Shown in pieces: positions 32,474-45,757 of a stretch of DNA of 64,000 nucleotides; position 1 is the stretch's first letter, and the number at the start of each line of letters is the position of its first letter. Below the pieces are notes generated by a model. That model saw only the letters and a list, made by a program, of their open reading frames with translations, did no database searches and was not told the origin of the DNA. The DNA comes from Apophysomyces variabilis (taxonomy: Eukaryota > Mucoromycota > Mucoromycetes > Mucorales > Mucoraceae), in NCBI GenBank assembly GCA_002749535.1, contig MZZL01000082.1, positions 56,360 through 120,359 on the forward strand, in the 5' to 3' direction. Both the position numbers and the translations under genes were made by a program.

Positions 32474-33121
32474 ATGTGTTGCCTTCCGTTTCCTAAACTC
32501 ATATCACAACCATCGATGTATATGTATACCATTTTACAAAACCTAGGATAGGTCCTAGCTTGGTTATTATTCTTATTAGTTGGCTTTTGGTGTGTTCTCG
32601 GGTTGATCCTATAAAATGTCTCTACTCTCTGTAACTCTATCCACGAACGCTTTTTACTTGCAGACACCCAAGAATTAAACTTCGCGCCGATAACCTCATT
32701 GTAAATTTGTGGGGCATCGCTTGTTTGTTTATAACAGCTAGTCGCATCCGCTGCATTAAGATTTAACAGCACAGGCTAATTCCACCTTACAGAAACAATT
32801 GCTCGGATAAAAGGACGACAGTGGGGCAACGAAGATTGTGGGTTGGTCTCAGTGCGAATCGAGAAAGACCTCCAACTAGAGCACACGCTGTTCGTCTAAA
32901 GCTTTAATGAGGAACCCATTACTTTGCAACAATCGCATTCAGCTTTTCCCTTTATATGCTCTCTCTATTACTGTACGTGAATCGAATGTGAATAGTCGGT
33001 GCGGATAACGGTTGCCCATGTAATTCATGATTAGTGAAGTCGTGAAATTAAGCAAGGTTTAATGGCACTTGTCTTGAGGGAGAAAAAAAAAGAACAAAAA
33101 ACCTTAATGAACTGAAGATAT
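32474..33121. other. Intergenic between convergent genes
   Basis: 3' regions of PEX13 (plus) and the RanBP3-like gene (minus). No gene recognised. Confidence 0.5.
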
Positions 33122-35048
33122 TCACGCGTTCTCTTTTGGTTCAATGGATGATGGGGGCACACAAGCTGCAATTTGGTCGCGAAGTTCTTCAGCTGCTGCT
33201 GCGTTGCTAACCTAAAAGATAAAACACACTAATTAGTTTTCTACTGCCGATACATTATACTACTTACTCTAAGCGCATAATTAACTAATTTAGTCTCAGT
33301 TTTTCCATCTTTTGTCTCGGTCTCGAATCCAGCAAAACGTACGAACTTTTCCTGCATGATAAACACTTGCATGCCAGGAAAGATCTTGACGTTTAAAATA
33401 AGTCGGAAGACAGAGTCCGCACGCATCACGAGACGAGTTGTTAATGAGTTATCTTGCGCCCTATCAGATGTATTGATTCTCAATGTGCCCGCACCACGCT
33501 CTTTCCAATTGCTCGTCACAGTATCCAACACTAGCAGTTTGGCCTTTGTCTGATAAATAGTCCTCTCATTTTCCTCGCCTGTCTTAACTGTTGTTCCCTG
33601 TTAAATAACAGTCAGAGTCGTCAAGCAATTACCTTCTTTGGGCTTAACATTTAGTGGTTTTGATTTTACAGCATCACCGAATTTGATGGGCTTGATTGGA
33701 CCTGACGTACCGGTCTCCGAAGCGCTATAATCCTCGTCAAAACCAGTACTTTCTTCATTATCCTCGGTTGTTCTCTGATCTCGTTTTTCTTGCAGGCCAG
33801 CTTCTTCTGCTTCTTCGGTACTAGTTGCCGGTGAAGAAGATATGTTGGATGGGGATGATAAGGCATTGGTTGTTGTGCTAGCTGCAGCAAGGACAAAAGG
33901 TGATACCGATGCTTTAGCAAACGAACCGAAAGACGGCGATGCTGTAGACGGTGATGTCGAAGAGGCCGGCGCAGTCTTCTGTGAAAATGCACCGAAACTA
34001 CTGGCACCAAATCCTCCAAAGCTGGGCTGCATTGTTACATTATATCAGCAATAGCGGCTCCACATTTGCTTTGAATTACCTTGCTTGGCACTGAGGAAGT
34101 AATATGGCTAGATGCCCAACCTTTTGTACCGAAACCCGACGTAGTACCAAAGGCATATTTCGGCTTCTCTTTAGTCTCGGTGCTCGTTTTCGCTTTGCCT
34201 TGATTTTCTTCAGGTTCCTCGGCAAATTCACCCCAGTCATCTTCGTCATCTTTGCCACCGAACCGAGAGAGATTGGCTGAGGCTATATTTTCTGCTACCG
34301 AGTCTTTCTTCTCTGTGGAGCTAGACATCTCAAAGGTATCGCGAGCCTTTTTCCGTGGAGATGCCTCTTCATCATCTTTAACATCTTCTCCATTCGATAT
34401 GGGATGTTCACTGGCTTTTTTATTGCTATCCTGTGTATCCTCCATCGCCAGTCGTTTCCTTTCGTTGTATTGAGACATTGGTGCATCTACCGAATGATTG
34501 TCTTCCTCTCCCTCCGTATTTACTGTCTCTTCGGTTTCTTCCTCGTAGATCTGATTTTTTTCTTCTTCGGTATTCATTTCGTCCGTAGTCGACATATCTT
34601 TAAGATTTCGACGAATAGTGCTCATCGATGCAGCTGTTTCTTCCACGCGTTTCCTAAATATAGACACTTCTATCAATACCCTGTTCCTCTAGTTGACGAA
34701 CTGGAAAGTTATCCGGGTAACATACGTCTTCTTCGAGGCAGAAACATCAGATGCTGTTTCTTCTACAATTTGCTACATCAACAAAACGCGTAAATCCAGT
34801 GAAATTGCAGGGAAGATTTTGGTACCTCAGCTTCTTCGGTAAGCTGTGGTTCGGCTGATTGCGCCCGCCCTCTTTTCTTGTTGGAGATGGTGTCCTCTAT
34901 ATTCCAGGCATGAGTTCGTAACTATAAATCTCTGAAGCGAGCTGTTCAATCTAGGTGCCCTATGTTCGCTCCGTAGAAGGCAGATCGTGAAGATTACTGG
35001 TGTGAATAGCTTACCAACGTCGCTAATGGAATCGGGTGGTGAAGACAT
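33122..35048 (-). CDS. Ran-binding protein, RanBP3/Yrb2/Hba1 type
   Basis: About eight exons on the minus strand, including 34660-34080, 34026-33633, 33587-33268 and 33211-33122; the first junctions (MSSPPDSISDVG..., exon near 34924-34827) are approximate. The N-terminus has HAWNIEDTISNKKRGRAQSA, a likely nuclear signal also seen in this family. An acidic Ser/Glu-rich middle contains FG-type pieces (FGGFGASSFGAF, FGTTSGFGTKGW). The C-terminal RanBD1 domain reads KTGEENERTIYQTKAKLLVL, WKERGAGTLRIN, RLVMRADSVFRLILNVKI and ends with KLVNYALRVSNAAAAEELRD. Such proteins act with exportin (Crm1) and Ran-GTP in nuclear export. The chain of in-frame splice joins makes the gene convincing. Confidence 0.82.
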
Positions 35049-36832
35049 TGATATTTTCAAGAAATAGCTCAAACAAAGTGAAGAAAATGCACCAAGAAAC
35101 CTCCGGTTTGACGTGTAAATAGTGGCTGCAATTCCCGGCTTATTTGCACCCCTTTATGTGCACAATAACTCACTTGTAGTCACACTTTCATGCAAAGACA
35201 ATGACTTTGCATCTACAGATCAACAGGGAAATATTTTTATTCCCAAACTATCAGTAAACCTGTAAGCCAAACAACAAATTCATTAGGTTAGGCTGTATTT
35301 ATTGAATGGCATAGACATACAAGGATTGGGTGGCCCCAACGCAAAAAAAAGCATCTCTTCCAAAATCTATTAACGATGTGGATGTAGGTAAGTTATGAAT
35401 GAGGTAAACGTTCGTGCACTATCCTTATTTGCCGCTTGAAAAACAATCCTAACAATAGCAGATACGATTTTAGCATTCCAAGAGTAGGGCGATGATGCCC
35501 CGCGTGGACAATGCATATTTTATCAGGAAACTGGCTATGGAAGGTGGCGACAGATCCTTGGAAAACAAAACACAAAAAGCACTAAGTTTTTTAGTTTTCT
35601 TCTGCAAATAAAATTCGGGATATACCTAATTTTACTCTAGATTTCAAGCTCACGGCTATCCTAACGCCTCATGGATCAATCTCGAAACAGGTGTTGCAAA
35701 TCATCGACGGGCTTACCATAATTCTTAACCATCCAGAAAAGTCAACCACTCGATTGACAATGTATATCTTATTCAGCTTCCTTGCCCTTTTCTTATTATA
35801 ATTAATAGGCCATTGCTATGCTTTGGCTCTTGTCTACGAGAATCCTGCGATATCAGACTGTTCGTGGCATGCATGAGCGAAGCATAAGTTTGGCAATACA
35901 ACTTTAATTACTCGAAGGAGCAGACCCTAAACGATATAATGTATGATATTGTGCAGATTTGCGAAGCCGCTGTTACATCGAATGCCATTGTTCCGGTAGC
36001 TATGATTTACTGAGAAATGACTAAATTTCAACTTTTGCAAAGAGAATAGAAAAAGATGCAAGGTACAGTTTCCCGTTCGCAAACTAATTACGCAACAAAT
36101 TGGAAATTTATACTACGCCTTTGCTTAGTTATTGAAGCAATTTTTGAGATGAATAGAGACGTTGCTTATATTCCAGTTAATGTGAGGGTAAAATTCTTGG
36201 AAAGATCCGCAAGAGCTGCTCCAAAAGACTTCCAGAATGCTCGTGAATATCATTCGTTTAGAAAACGTGCAACTTATCTCACTTGTTACTGGTATTCTCC
36301 TATTTAATTTTTATTCCCACAATGTTTGGTAAGGACGATAGTGTGACTCACCATTTATTTTCTTGCCATAGCGCACTTTCTTCTACCGAAGAATGCGACC
36401 GGAGATTTTTGTACAACTTTACCAGGAGACCGGTTGCTAAATGCGGACCTTTGTTGTCTCTCGTACCGGTTATACGAAGCGACAGACAAAATAAAAGTGT
36501 GACCCATAAACCAACCATTTGTAGTGGTGAATATACAGTAATAGTACGAAGACATTATAGGGAATAAAAGGATTTGATGCGAGTCTTTTTTTTGTTATGT
36601 CCAAGACTTTTTTTGATGACGTTCGTTGAGACTGCTCGACCTCGTGAGGGCACTCGGTGTGCGAAAAGACGAAAATACCTTTCTCCCTTTGCGACATCAA
36701 CAGCGCCAATCTATCGACGTCTGCATTTGAAGAAGAAGAAAAAATCAACGTCTTTAATTCTATCAGCAACTCCATACGAACAAGATTTTATATACTTAGA
36801 CAGCTTATATATTGCAACATCATCGCCATCTC
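35049..36832. other. Intergenic with degenerate coding traces
   Basis: 1.8 kb without a supported gene. Around 35650 one frame reads HGYPNASWINLETGVANHRR and then breaks, which could be a decayed gene, and several frame-broken segments continue to 36300. No family recognised. The right end, with CCAATC near 36706, should hold the promoter of the 4E-T-like gene. Confidence 0.4.
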
Positions 36833-39698
36833 ATGATGTCTGAGCCTGAGGACACGAGTAATACAGAAGTAGATGTTAAACTACCATTATCACCGAAAGA
36901 CAGCTCGGTTACCCGGTATTCGAAAGAAATATTGCTTGCCTTGCACGATAGTCCGCTTGTCACAAAGCCAGAGGGTATGCCACCCTTGTCATCCTGGTTT
37001 GGGTAAATGCGCATTGACAACCACTTTTAATACGGCGACACGGCTCATAATCGAGAATTGCTAGTGATGAGACCAATGCTCCGATATCTAAAAACATATT
37101 AAATGGCATCATCATATCTCGTGCGTCAGGTATTTTATGTTATATGTATCAAAACACATTTTAATTAAGTCGTGCTCGCCCCTATGCACTCCTTAGACAA
37201 GAGCATTATACTCGGCCCAACCAAGACGAACTTTGCTTCATCATTGTATGGTGGCCTAAAGCGGTCTGACGAGGCATCAAGCTCAACACCTACAAAGTCT
37301 CATGTACAGTCACCGTCCGTCAACCGGCAGCGACATGTAATGTGGATGGCTTTTAAAGCTACCAGCTCATGATATTTGTTGTTGCTATGTAGAATGATGA
37401 AACCAGATTACGAGAACACCACACCAAAGAACATCGAATACTTCGAGGCACAGCATATCCGGGAGAAAAGGGATTTCACCGGGATCGTGGCATTGAGAAA
37501 CAGGAGCGACGATCGCATCCATTTAACGGGCAATATACATTGTCACCGACCTCCGCAACTAATAAGCGTCATCACCATGACCGGTACGGCAACCGAGTGG
37601 CTGGAACGAACGAGGGTGCCAAAGGACGGCGTGATAGTACGTAGTTTCGAAAGGGATATGCAAATAATATGGAGCTTATTCTATGCTTATAGACGTAAAA
37701 GAGCAACAATCATCTACACGACCTATTACAGGAAAGGCCAGTCATAGTACACCAACCTCTGACGACAGGACATCTGAAAGACTGCCAGAATGGATGGACT
37801 ATAATCCTAACTACGAGCCTGAAAAAGGAGATTCGGGGTTATCAAGAGAACTTGATATGAAGGCTGAATTTGCCAATGATCTGGAGGCATGGAAATCTAA
37901 TATGAAGCAAAGAGATATGAAATCTTCGGACAATTCTTCTACAAAAAAAGATGACTTTGGGGCATTAGCAAGGTTTACACAGAGTAATACAACACCAAAA
38001 GGTGAGCTGGGATTATGGTGAAAATAAAAGTGTCTGACATTAATGGGATGGATAGATACGCCGCCGTCAGGTAATATCGATGAACTACTGGCTATTGGAT
38101 CGATTGATTTAACGAGCGCTTTGGGCACGCCGCAACATGATGGGTTAATATCCTCCTTCTTTGATGCGTCCAATCCGTCCTCACCCTACATACCTCGTCG
38201 GGAGCCATCTAAGGGCAGCTCACGATTTGCCAAGTTCTTTGCTCAGCGAGAAGAGTCCGCTCATGAACAACGTACAGAAAACGCAACCTCAGCACAGCCG
38301 CGCTCAATTAGCTTGGAAGATCTTTTCCAAGGTCAAGGGGGACAGCAGATGCCATTGACCGAAAAACCCAAGTTAGAAAGCACGTTAAATGGTATGGATG
38401 AAACTCGTAAGGGAAGCCCTAGTCCTGCAGGCATTCGTATGCTTTCGGAAGCTGAAGTTCTGCAGACACTGGGAGCACAGAAATCACCAAGCCAAGAACA
38501 GCCAAAAACGACGACAAACGACAACGCAATGGGCTTTAATAGAGTGCTCCAGATATTATCTCAGCCAAAGGTATCATTTTTCATGCGTAGCTTATCAATT
38601 GGTTTCTCATTGCTGTATAATTAGCCTACTGTTCCTCCACAGCCAAGCAGTGGCTCCGAGTTGGACCGGCTATTGTCACGACATGATATCGACGAGCCAA
38701 AAGCCAACGGTAGCGAAAAGGAAACTGGACCTTCTAGAAAGGAGACAGAGCTGGCTCCAGCTTCAGAAAGATCTGATGCTAGCCAAGGAGGTCTATCATC
38801 GCCTGCTTCACTACGTTTGAACGCTCTTTCACCCAAACCAATGGAGGACATTTCTAGATCACCAACGCAAAAGCCTACAGAACAAGCACGCACAGAATCT
38901 AATGAGGAACTTACACCAAAGCCGAAGGCGGTAAGCAATCTTTTTGGAGGCAATCTCCCTACGTCAGTATTGCGTCAGATGAGTGCTCGATCTTCGGAAG
39001 GACGATCGCCGTCAATGGGCTCTAATAAGTCAACAGCATCGTCCATTGCTGGAAGACACGGCTCGAATACTGCATCACCTTCACTGTCAAGTCGTTCACC
39101 AGCAACAGCTAAATTAACAATGACATCGAATGTCGTCTCGAATTCGCAACAGCAACCCGCATCTTCTCCTGGAACTTACCCATACACTAATGCATACCAA
39201 CGTATGCCTCCTTCTAGCGGATATCCTTTACCGGGCGGTGGTATGTCGATGGACCACCCAGTGAGATCATTTGATCAGTTATTGCAGTATGGCGAGGGGG
39301 TTCCCTCTGTTGCTTTACAGAATGCAGCACGATCTGGCATGAACGGACCGGTTAATCCAATGATGGCACCTCCCATATCCTACGCTCAACAGCAGCCTAT
39401 GGAACAGTTTATGCCACCTCATATGATGCCGCCAATGATGCCGCCAATGCCTATGCGGCCTATGATGCCGCCTCACCATATTCCACCTCATTTGCAAGGA
39501 CGCTTTCCAGCGCAGAGAGATATACTTCCACCAAACGAATCCTTTGGAATGAACATGGCGAATATGTTGCCGCATGTTGTGACCAATGGTAAATATTATT
39601 GGGACGTAAAAGACAGCAAGACTAATTGGATTCTGATAGCTGGTGCGGGAATACCACCCCATATGTTTGCGAAGAACCAAGGTTGGGATCGTCAGTGA
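36833..39698 (+). CDS. 4E-T-like eIF4E-binding protein (disordered, Pro/Met-rich)
   Basis: Seven exons (36833-37002, 37065-37129, 37170-37336, 37393-37636, 37693-38001, 38056-38570, 38643-39698), all phases matching, about 841 residues. The N-terminus has RYSKEILLALHDS, which contains a canonical eIF4E-binding motif YX4L-hydrophobic (YSKEILL). Later blocks include SSRFAKFFAQREES, resembling the SRF-x-FF block of 4E-T/EIF4ENIF1, plus AIGSIDLTSALGTP and long Ser/Pro/Gln-rich disorder ending in a Met/Pro run (HMMPPMMPPMPMRPMMPP). 4E-T proteins hold eIF4E in P-bodies and repress or shelter mRNAs. Orthology is inferred from motif and architecture only; a fungal protein with an unrelated origin and the same motif is possible. 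No single ORF shows the gene. Confidence 0.6.
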
Positions 39699-40224
39699 AA
39701 GGCAAAGATAGGAAAAAAGAAGGGGAAAGGATTGGTTAATTGGCAATCTGTATACGGCAGTTACCTCGATGCTTTAGGAACCAGAGACGTTTTATTGAAA
39801 AACAAAGAAAGAAGAAGAGGTTCATTTGGATTTGAACAGGTTCATTTGCATTTGTTTGAGAGTATTTTGAGCCAACGCCTTTAAATAACTTTACAAAAGC
39901 TGAATACTATGTTTGCATCAGCGAGAATGAAGTATGGCTTAGCATAATAATTAGTACACACTACTTTGGGATCGTGGGTTCCAACAGGGAAATTTCCAGC
40001 AAGATCGATCCCAAAGAAACGTTCATTGTGATTTGATTGGTAGCTGAGCTTAGCCCGTCGTTTTGACTGACAGAAAGTGAAAGAAAATATATAATAGCAA
40101 CAAAAAGGGACTCTCCAAACACTTCTATATAAGAAAGTTTGCTCTACACTTTCCTATATAGAACCCTTCTTTTTCACATATATCGTATATTTTTTTCTCT
40201 CTTCTTTAATAAGACACAAACCGC
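39699..40224. other. Intergenic, nothing specific
   Basis: Short AT-rich spacer between two same-strand genes. The last 60 bases are pyrimidine-rich (tttttctctcttctttaat) upstream of the Hikeshi start codon. Confidence 0.5.
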
Positions 40225-40950
40225 ATGTTCGGCTGTATTGCTGCTGGTCGCCTGGTACACTAAAAACAAAATAAGAGCCTCTTTGTCTGGTTCTGCGAAA
40301 GAAAAACATTTAGACCATGTTGTCTCATACCGATTAGGTGCAAACCAATCTTCAACAAGTCGATGTCAACAAATACGTGTTTGAATTGTCCGATGCTCAA
40401 ACAATCAACCACCTGGTCGTCTTCTTACTCGGAACAATACCATTTGAACCTGGATTTGCAGCAACCGTTCATTTACTGTGGCCAAATAAAGAATGGCAAT
40501 TCCTTGGCATGTAAGGACAACAAGAAACAAAAGAGAAGCATTACTTTGAAATTCTTCATTCTCGGCTTTCCTTGCCTAACGCCCTCTATTGCTTCTAGAA
40601 TATCGAATGAAAAGCCTAGTGCTATTTTCCGTCTAAGGACCACACAGCCGAATACGGAAACATTCCCTATTGGTAATGCCACCTTGGGTATCTCGATTGA
40701 ACCTCTGGAAGCGGTTTTGCAGCAACAACAAACACAGCAAATGCAACTTGTGGTCAAGTCAAATCAAATGAATCAGGCGGCTCAAATAGCTCAAAAGATA
40801 TTGGAAAATTTGTACAACTACGTTACTTCATTCATGCAAGATTCAAGTGAAGGTGTCCTGCCACTCAAAGCTTTTCAGACATGGTACGACAATCTGGGAA
40901 GGAAACTGGCAAATGATCCAAACTACCTGTCAGACAAGATACAGCAATAA
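40225..40950 (+). CDS. OPI10: Hikeshi/OPI10 family Hsp70 nuclear import carrier
   Basis: Three exons, 40225-40254, 40338-40510 and 40599-40950, about 184 residues. The tiny first exon gives MFGCIAAGRL, the start signature of Hikeshi, and the second reads VQTNLQQVDVNKYVF and NHLVVFLLGTIPFEPGFAAT, then KEWQFLG. The third gives IISNEKPSAIFRLR, ATLGISIEPLEAVLQQQQ and LENLYNYVTSF, ending with FQTWYDNLGRKLANDPNYL. Human Hikeshi imports Hsp70 into the nucleus under heat stress; yeast Opi10 affects inositol-regulated phospholipid synthesis. Intron phases are consistent at both joins. Confidence 0.9.
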
Positions 40951-41014
40951 ATAAAAAAAAAAAAGTAGAAAAGAAAAAGGGGAAACCACTTGGTTTTTTG
41001 TTGTAAACACACTC

Positions 41015-42650
41015 TTAGTGAGCATGAGATAGTTCAACTGCAAAACTGACAGCCACCTTTGCAAATTCCTTCATATGATCAAACGACAATCTGTCAATGG
41101 TGTCCTGGGCCGTATGAATTTTTTGGTTCGATTCCTCAAATTCGCTTTCGATCGTAAAAGCAGAGGGGAAACCTTCTTCGCGCCACGACGCGTGATCTAA
41201 AAGAGAAAGAAAGGCGCGTTTTTAAGTTCATCTGGGTTCTTTTTGACAACCTTCTTTCGTACCGCTGCATGCATATCCACATTTAGTGCGCACATAAGGA
41301 ATATCAGCATACTGATCCACAAGTGCTTGCAAGAAGTCAGTAAGCTAAAGAAGAAGAAAAAAGAAAGATAAGACAAGGTTTTTTTTTGATAGGTGGCACA
41401 ATTCCTGTTACCTTCTCATCGACATGATCGGTCACCACACCGATCACTTCACCCTTGCTGCCGATGTAACCAGTCATATCATTTTGCAGCATAGCAACTA
41501 CATGCTTTCCTTGTCTCTTGTATTCCTTAGCAACAGCCTGACTACCTAATAAGCCAGCCTCCTCAGCGCTGTACCAATGAAATTCCACGGGACGTTCCGG
41601 TTTGAATCCATTATCAACCAAACTTCGGAAAGCTTCAAAGATAGTAACGGTACCACTACCATCATCCTTGTTGTTTGTATTGCAAAGGGGGAAAAATAGT
41701 AAGTTAATATTTGGGACATGTGATGCTTCTTTCTTTTTTACAGAAAAAACAAACTTACATCGGCTCCGGGAGAACGGACCCATAATGGCTGCCACATGTT
41801 AACCGAATCTTGATGAGCACCCACAATAACAACTTCATTGCTTAAATCCTCCCGACTTCCTTCGAAGCGGGCGATAATGGAAGATTGTGCCCACTGTTAA
41901 CAAAAAAGAAAAAAAGGTGAAAATGGATCGATCCCGAACGGGTGAATTTCCTGTTTTGGTAATAATGATCCGAAAGGGGATCGCTTTCCTTTTTTCCTTC
42001 TCTTACGTACAGGATGTGCGAATGGCGCAACCGATACATGGTCAGCTGAGGACGCCACGGATTTCACTTGTTCTAGAAGCCATTCACTGGACTTCCTACC
42101 TGAATCTGACTTGTAATAACGTGTCTCAAATTCTGTGAATCGAGTCAACAGTTTTTTCATCGTATCGGTAGTGAGATTGCCAATAAATGGTTTGACCTCA
42201 TCCTGGTACTTAACATGCGTGGGAATGGCTAAGCCAGACCAAAGAAAAAAGAGAAGAGATATGAACAACAGTGACGTGTTATTCAAATGCATAAAGTCTT
42301 GTTATTGCATCTTTCTTTTACCAGAAGAGTATGATGAAGTCCTCAAGGTTTCAGGATGATCGGTGATATCCATAAAGCGGATACCGGCTCTCATCAATGC
42401 AAACTTGTCTTCTTCAGTCATCCATTTGGCTGGTGAATCTTCACTATAAGAGAAATTACACAAGTAAGAGACCGGTTAAAGAGCATATCTTAGACTCGAA
42501 TTCGTTGCTTTCTAACCTATATCGCACAAGACGTCGTTCGGGTTCATTGTCCCTGAAGATTGGGAATTGGTCAAAGTCGCCAATGGGGGTAGCCGCCACC
42601 ATTAAAGTGGAAGCCAAGATGGGCAACAAAGCAAGTGTGGGCACTTTCAT
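41015..42650 (-). CDS. Secreted M28 zinc aminopeptidase (leucyl aminopeptidase-like)
   Basis: Eight minus-strand exons: 42650-42517, 42443-42322, 42228-42011, 41893-41759, 41666-41412, 41344-41263 and 41196-41015, with short introns. The N-terminus [20 protein letters not shown] is a signal peptide, so it is probably secreted or vacuolar, with a propeptide following. Metal-site motifs of clan MH are all present: [11 protein letters not shown] (His, Asp), PGADDDGSGTV (bridging Asp), [13 protein letters not shown] (catalytic Glu and metal Glu), MLQNDMTGY (Asp) and CSDHASW (His). Such enzymes remove N-terminal residues from peptides during extracellular digestion. Splice joins are in frame and no break was seen. 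The gene converges tail to tail with Hikeshi 65 bp away. Confidence 0.9.
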
Positions 42651-43034
42651 GGTTTCAGGAAGGAAAGAAAAGAGAAAGGTTTGAAAACGACCAAGGAAAA
42701 AAAAACAAAAGTGGATTTTATAGAGGAAATTGCGCAGCGGAAGTAACGCCGTTCGTGTTCCCTTCCCTCTTTAGCCTTTGCTCGGCCAAACCCCATCTTA
42801 CTATGACGACTGAATACTAAGATAAATCAAAGTAAAATAAAGCGGATTTTAATGTTGTTTTCTGGTTCAGGTGAGGAATATAGTTCAAGGGAAACAAAAA
42901 GGGGGAATGTAACTAGAAAAGAGGAAGTAGATGAGGCATAAGCATCATGTCATTTTTAATAGACGAGTGAGTTTAGGTGCATCTCTAGGAAAGAAGCGTC
43001 AGTTGGATACAGTACAAAATCATGGGTGACTGAT

Positions 43035-45757
43035 TCACCTTGCCAGTTCAGATGCCTCCATTCTTCGTGCCAAGGAAAAATCAACACAGCTATCTCGGAA
43101 TTGCGCCAATGTATCAGTGTATTGCGAATAGAACTATGTTACATAAGTAAATACCTCATTTCATCTTTTAGCCTTGCCTCGTTCGTTTCTTTCTTACCTT
43201 GATACCTTCGACTAGATTAGTACGGATCTCCTTGAACTTGGTAAATGCTTGTTCAAGATTCTGAATGGCTCGCTCTCGTTTGCCAGCTGCAGGACAACTC
43301 TGAGCAATCAGTGAAAATTGCTCATATAATTGACGTAATTTAGCGAATCGATCGGCCTGTGCATCCAAAAGTTGCTGAACTTGCAATTGTGATGCCTCGT
43401 ATTTCTTCAATTCAGCAACATAGACATCCTCAAACTGTTCAGGTTCAATCTTCACGATGGGCGATCCACCCGTCAATTCAGATGCTTTAGTTAACAAAGC
43501 ATTGGAAATATCATCCGATGCATTGAGCTTCAGTGTTTGATCCAGCAGCATATCTCGTTCACTGTCAGCACGTTGACAATCTTTCAATACGTCGCGCAGA
43601 TGCTTGATGAGTTCCATGAGTTGATCATATTGTGGGTCATCATCTGGTATCTTTGGTAAATTGCTCCTTATTTCGGAAATGGGTCGTGACAACATGTCGA
43701 TAGCCTTTCCCCAATTGTTTACTTTGGCACGCACGATTCGATCTGCTTTTTGAGCTGCTTGAAGTGTGTCATGGTACTTTGCTCCTTGTGCTAGCAACGT
43801 TCCAGTCAATTGCTGTGATGCTGGACGAGTCCACACTATCGAAAGCATAAAAAGAAGACAAAACAACAAGTCAACCATCAGCCTGATACAAAAGCTACTA
43901 ATTGTAATCTTCTTTTTCTTCCAACACTTACAGTTGCCATATTGTCTTCTTAAGATATCATCTTGTTCGTTTTCCTCCTCCAACACATTGAATCCGTTGT
44001 CTACAAGTTCCGCATTCTTTTCAGACATCTGCTGGATCTTTGTAAGCATGTCACGGAGCGCCTGTCCCCCACCCTCATGTTGAACTTCTTCTGCATATTC
44101 TATAAGTGAACTTGGTAATGATTCCGGATCCACAATATCAACGGAGAATGGTAAACCAAGATCTGCAAGCAACCTTATCCGTTTGAATGAAAAATGAAGA
44201 AAAGAAAAGGATTAATCATCTATCATGATACATCATCCCGTTGTAGATGCTCTTTCACAAGAGGCAAGACTTACTTTGTGCTCTCGTCACGCAATACTCT
44301 ACAATGAGCTACAATTTCTCTGTTCACAATCTCATATTTTCGATCGGCATACACGCTTGCTGCTTGATGTACTGCGAAAGGCACTAAAGCTTCAAAAAGC
44401 GGTCGGACGGCCTCGGTCTTTAAACGGTTGGCAGGGTCCAGTACATCGGGGGGAATAGCTGGTTTGACCATTTCTGATCTAAGAAGAGGAGCCAACTTTC
44501 CTTCTTCTGGTACTGTTTCAAGGTATACTACATCGTTGTCTTTCTCAGCGCGCATCAGATCTCGCTCGATCGACTCTTGCAATTGTTGGATATCATTTAA
44601 CAGCGATCGAGGTACATGAACAACAGCACCTCGCAAGAATCCAAATGTGGATGCAATCGAGTTCAATGCCTTGCGGTTATGCGACTCGGCCAGCCGAAGT
44701 CGGGCAATCTCTTCGCCATATTTAGCTTGCGAAATGCACTCGTTGGCTTTCTGAAACTGAGCCGCCGCGGCAAAATAAGAAGCCTTAATTTGAACGTAAG
44801 TCTGCCATTCTGTAGGAAGGATGCCCATTTCGATAGCTTCGTAGAAATCGGCCACCTTGATGGCTAATCTGGCAATCGTGCCATGTTTCATATGCTCCAT
44901 CACTGCCTTTTGCCAGACGCATTCCTGAGCCTGAGCAAGCATCAACGAAATAAATGTATCCAGACTCTCATGCGACAGATCAGTGGGAGGAACTGCACGC
45001 ATGTTGGGCAAGATATCAGTCTGGATGTACTTGAAACATCCGGCTGCATGCTAGAAACACGTTTGAGTTATGCTTATTGTTTGCAAACTTACTGCGCAGT
45101 CGTTGATTGGCTTACCTGGAAATAATTGCATGCTTTTCGGATGCCTTCTGTGGAAATTCTGCTCTCGTTACATCCCAAATGGCTGTAAATAGCGCCCATC
45201 GTAAATAGGACACATGCCTTTTCGTAGTTTAGATTGCTATGAGTCACTTGAATAATTCCCAAAGTTAAAACTTATTTCTTTGCCGTCTGTAACGTTTCTG
45301 TGAAACCCCTTACTTGCTCCTTCGGTCGTGTCGAACGCAGGGTACCAGGCAAATGATAATCCAACCTACATGATGCATTCATATCGAAATTCTTTGTCAA
45401 CTACCCTCGTTCGACCAACATCCTTACATCCACAGGGAATCGGGAACCGATAAACACAAGTTGAGAATAGTAACTATAACCAGAAAGCAATTAAGGTTAC
45501 AAACTCTGGAAGAACTTGGGTCTTTTTTTTTGTTCTATTGCCTACATGAACAGTCGATCCAGAGCTGCCATGTCTGTATATTCACCATGGAGACAGTCGT
45601 GACGCAATGTATCTAAGGTTTCCAGATCGGAATCGTAGTTGGAAGCATCTTCGGCGTAAGCATTGACGATGTATTGAGATAGAGCTGGCGTAAAAGCGAT
45701 CGGATCGGTGCGTTTAAGAGGAATGGACAGGTGAAGGGGCAATTCAGCCGGAACCAT
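43035..45757 (-). CDS. bro1: BRO1-domain ESCRT accessory protein (Bro1/Rim20/ALIX)
   Basis: Multi-exon minus-strand gene. The start [20 protein letters not shown] at 45757 is the conserved BRO1 N-terminus; the first exon ends near 45546. Next comes [16 protein letters not shown], then the long BRO1 superhelix ([16 protein letters not shown] region; [39 protein letters not shown]). The second half is the V-shaped coiled domain ([14 protein letters not shown] ... [20 protein letters not shown]) ending [21 protein letters not shown], and a last exon (43133-43035) reads [20 protein letters not shown]. Bro1 brings ESCRT-III and a deubiquitinase to endosomes, while Rim20 works in pH sensing; which one this is cannot be settled here. 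A terminal Pro-rich tail is short or absent. Confidence 0.88.

Noticed and set aside
36185..36210. AAAATTCTTGGA, reminiscent of a conserved small-subunit rRNA segment
   Set aside because: Similarity is limited to about a dozen bases; neighbouring rRNA core sequence is absent.
37376..37747. Plus-strand ORF of 123 residues inside the 4E-T-like gene
   Set aside because: The frame is not the one that joins to the neighbouring exons; the spliced frame gives a continuous protein.
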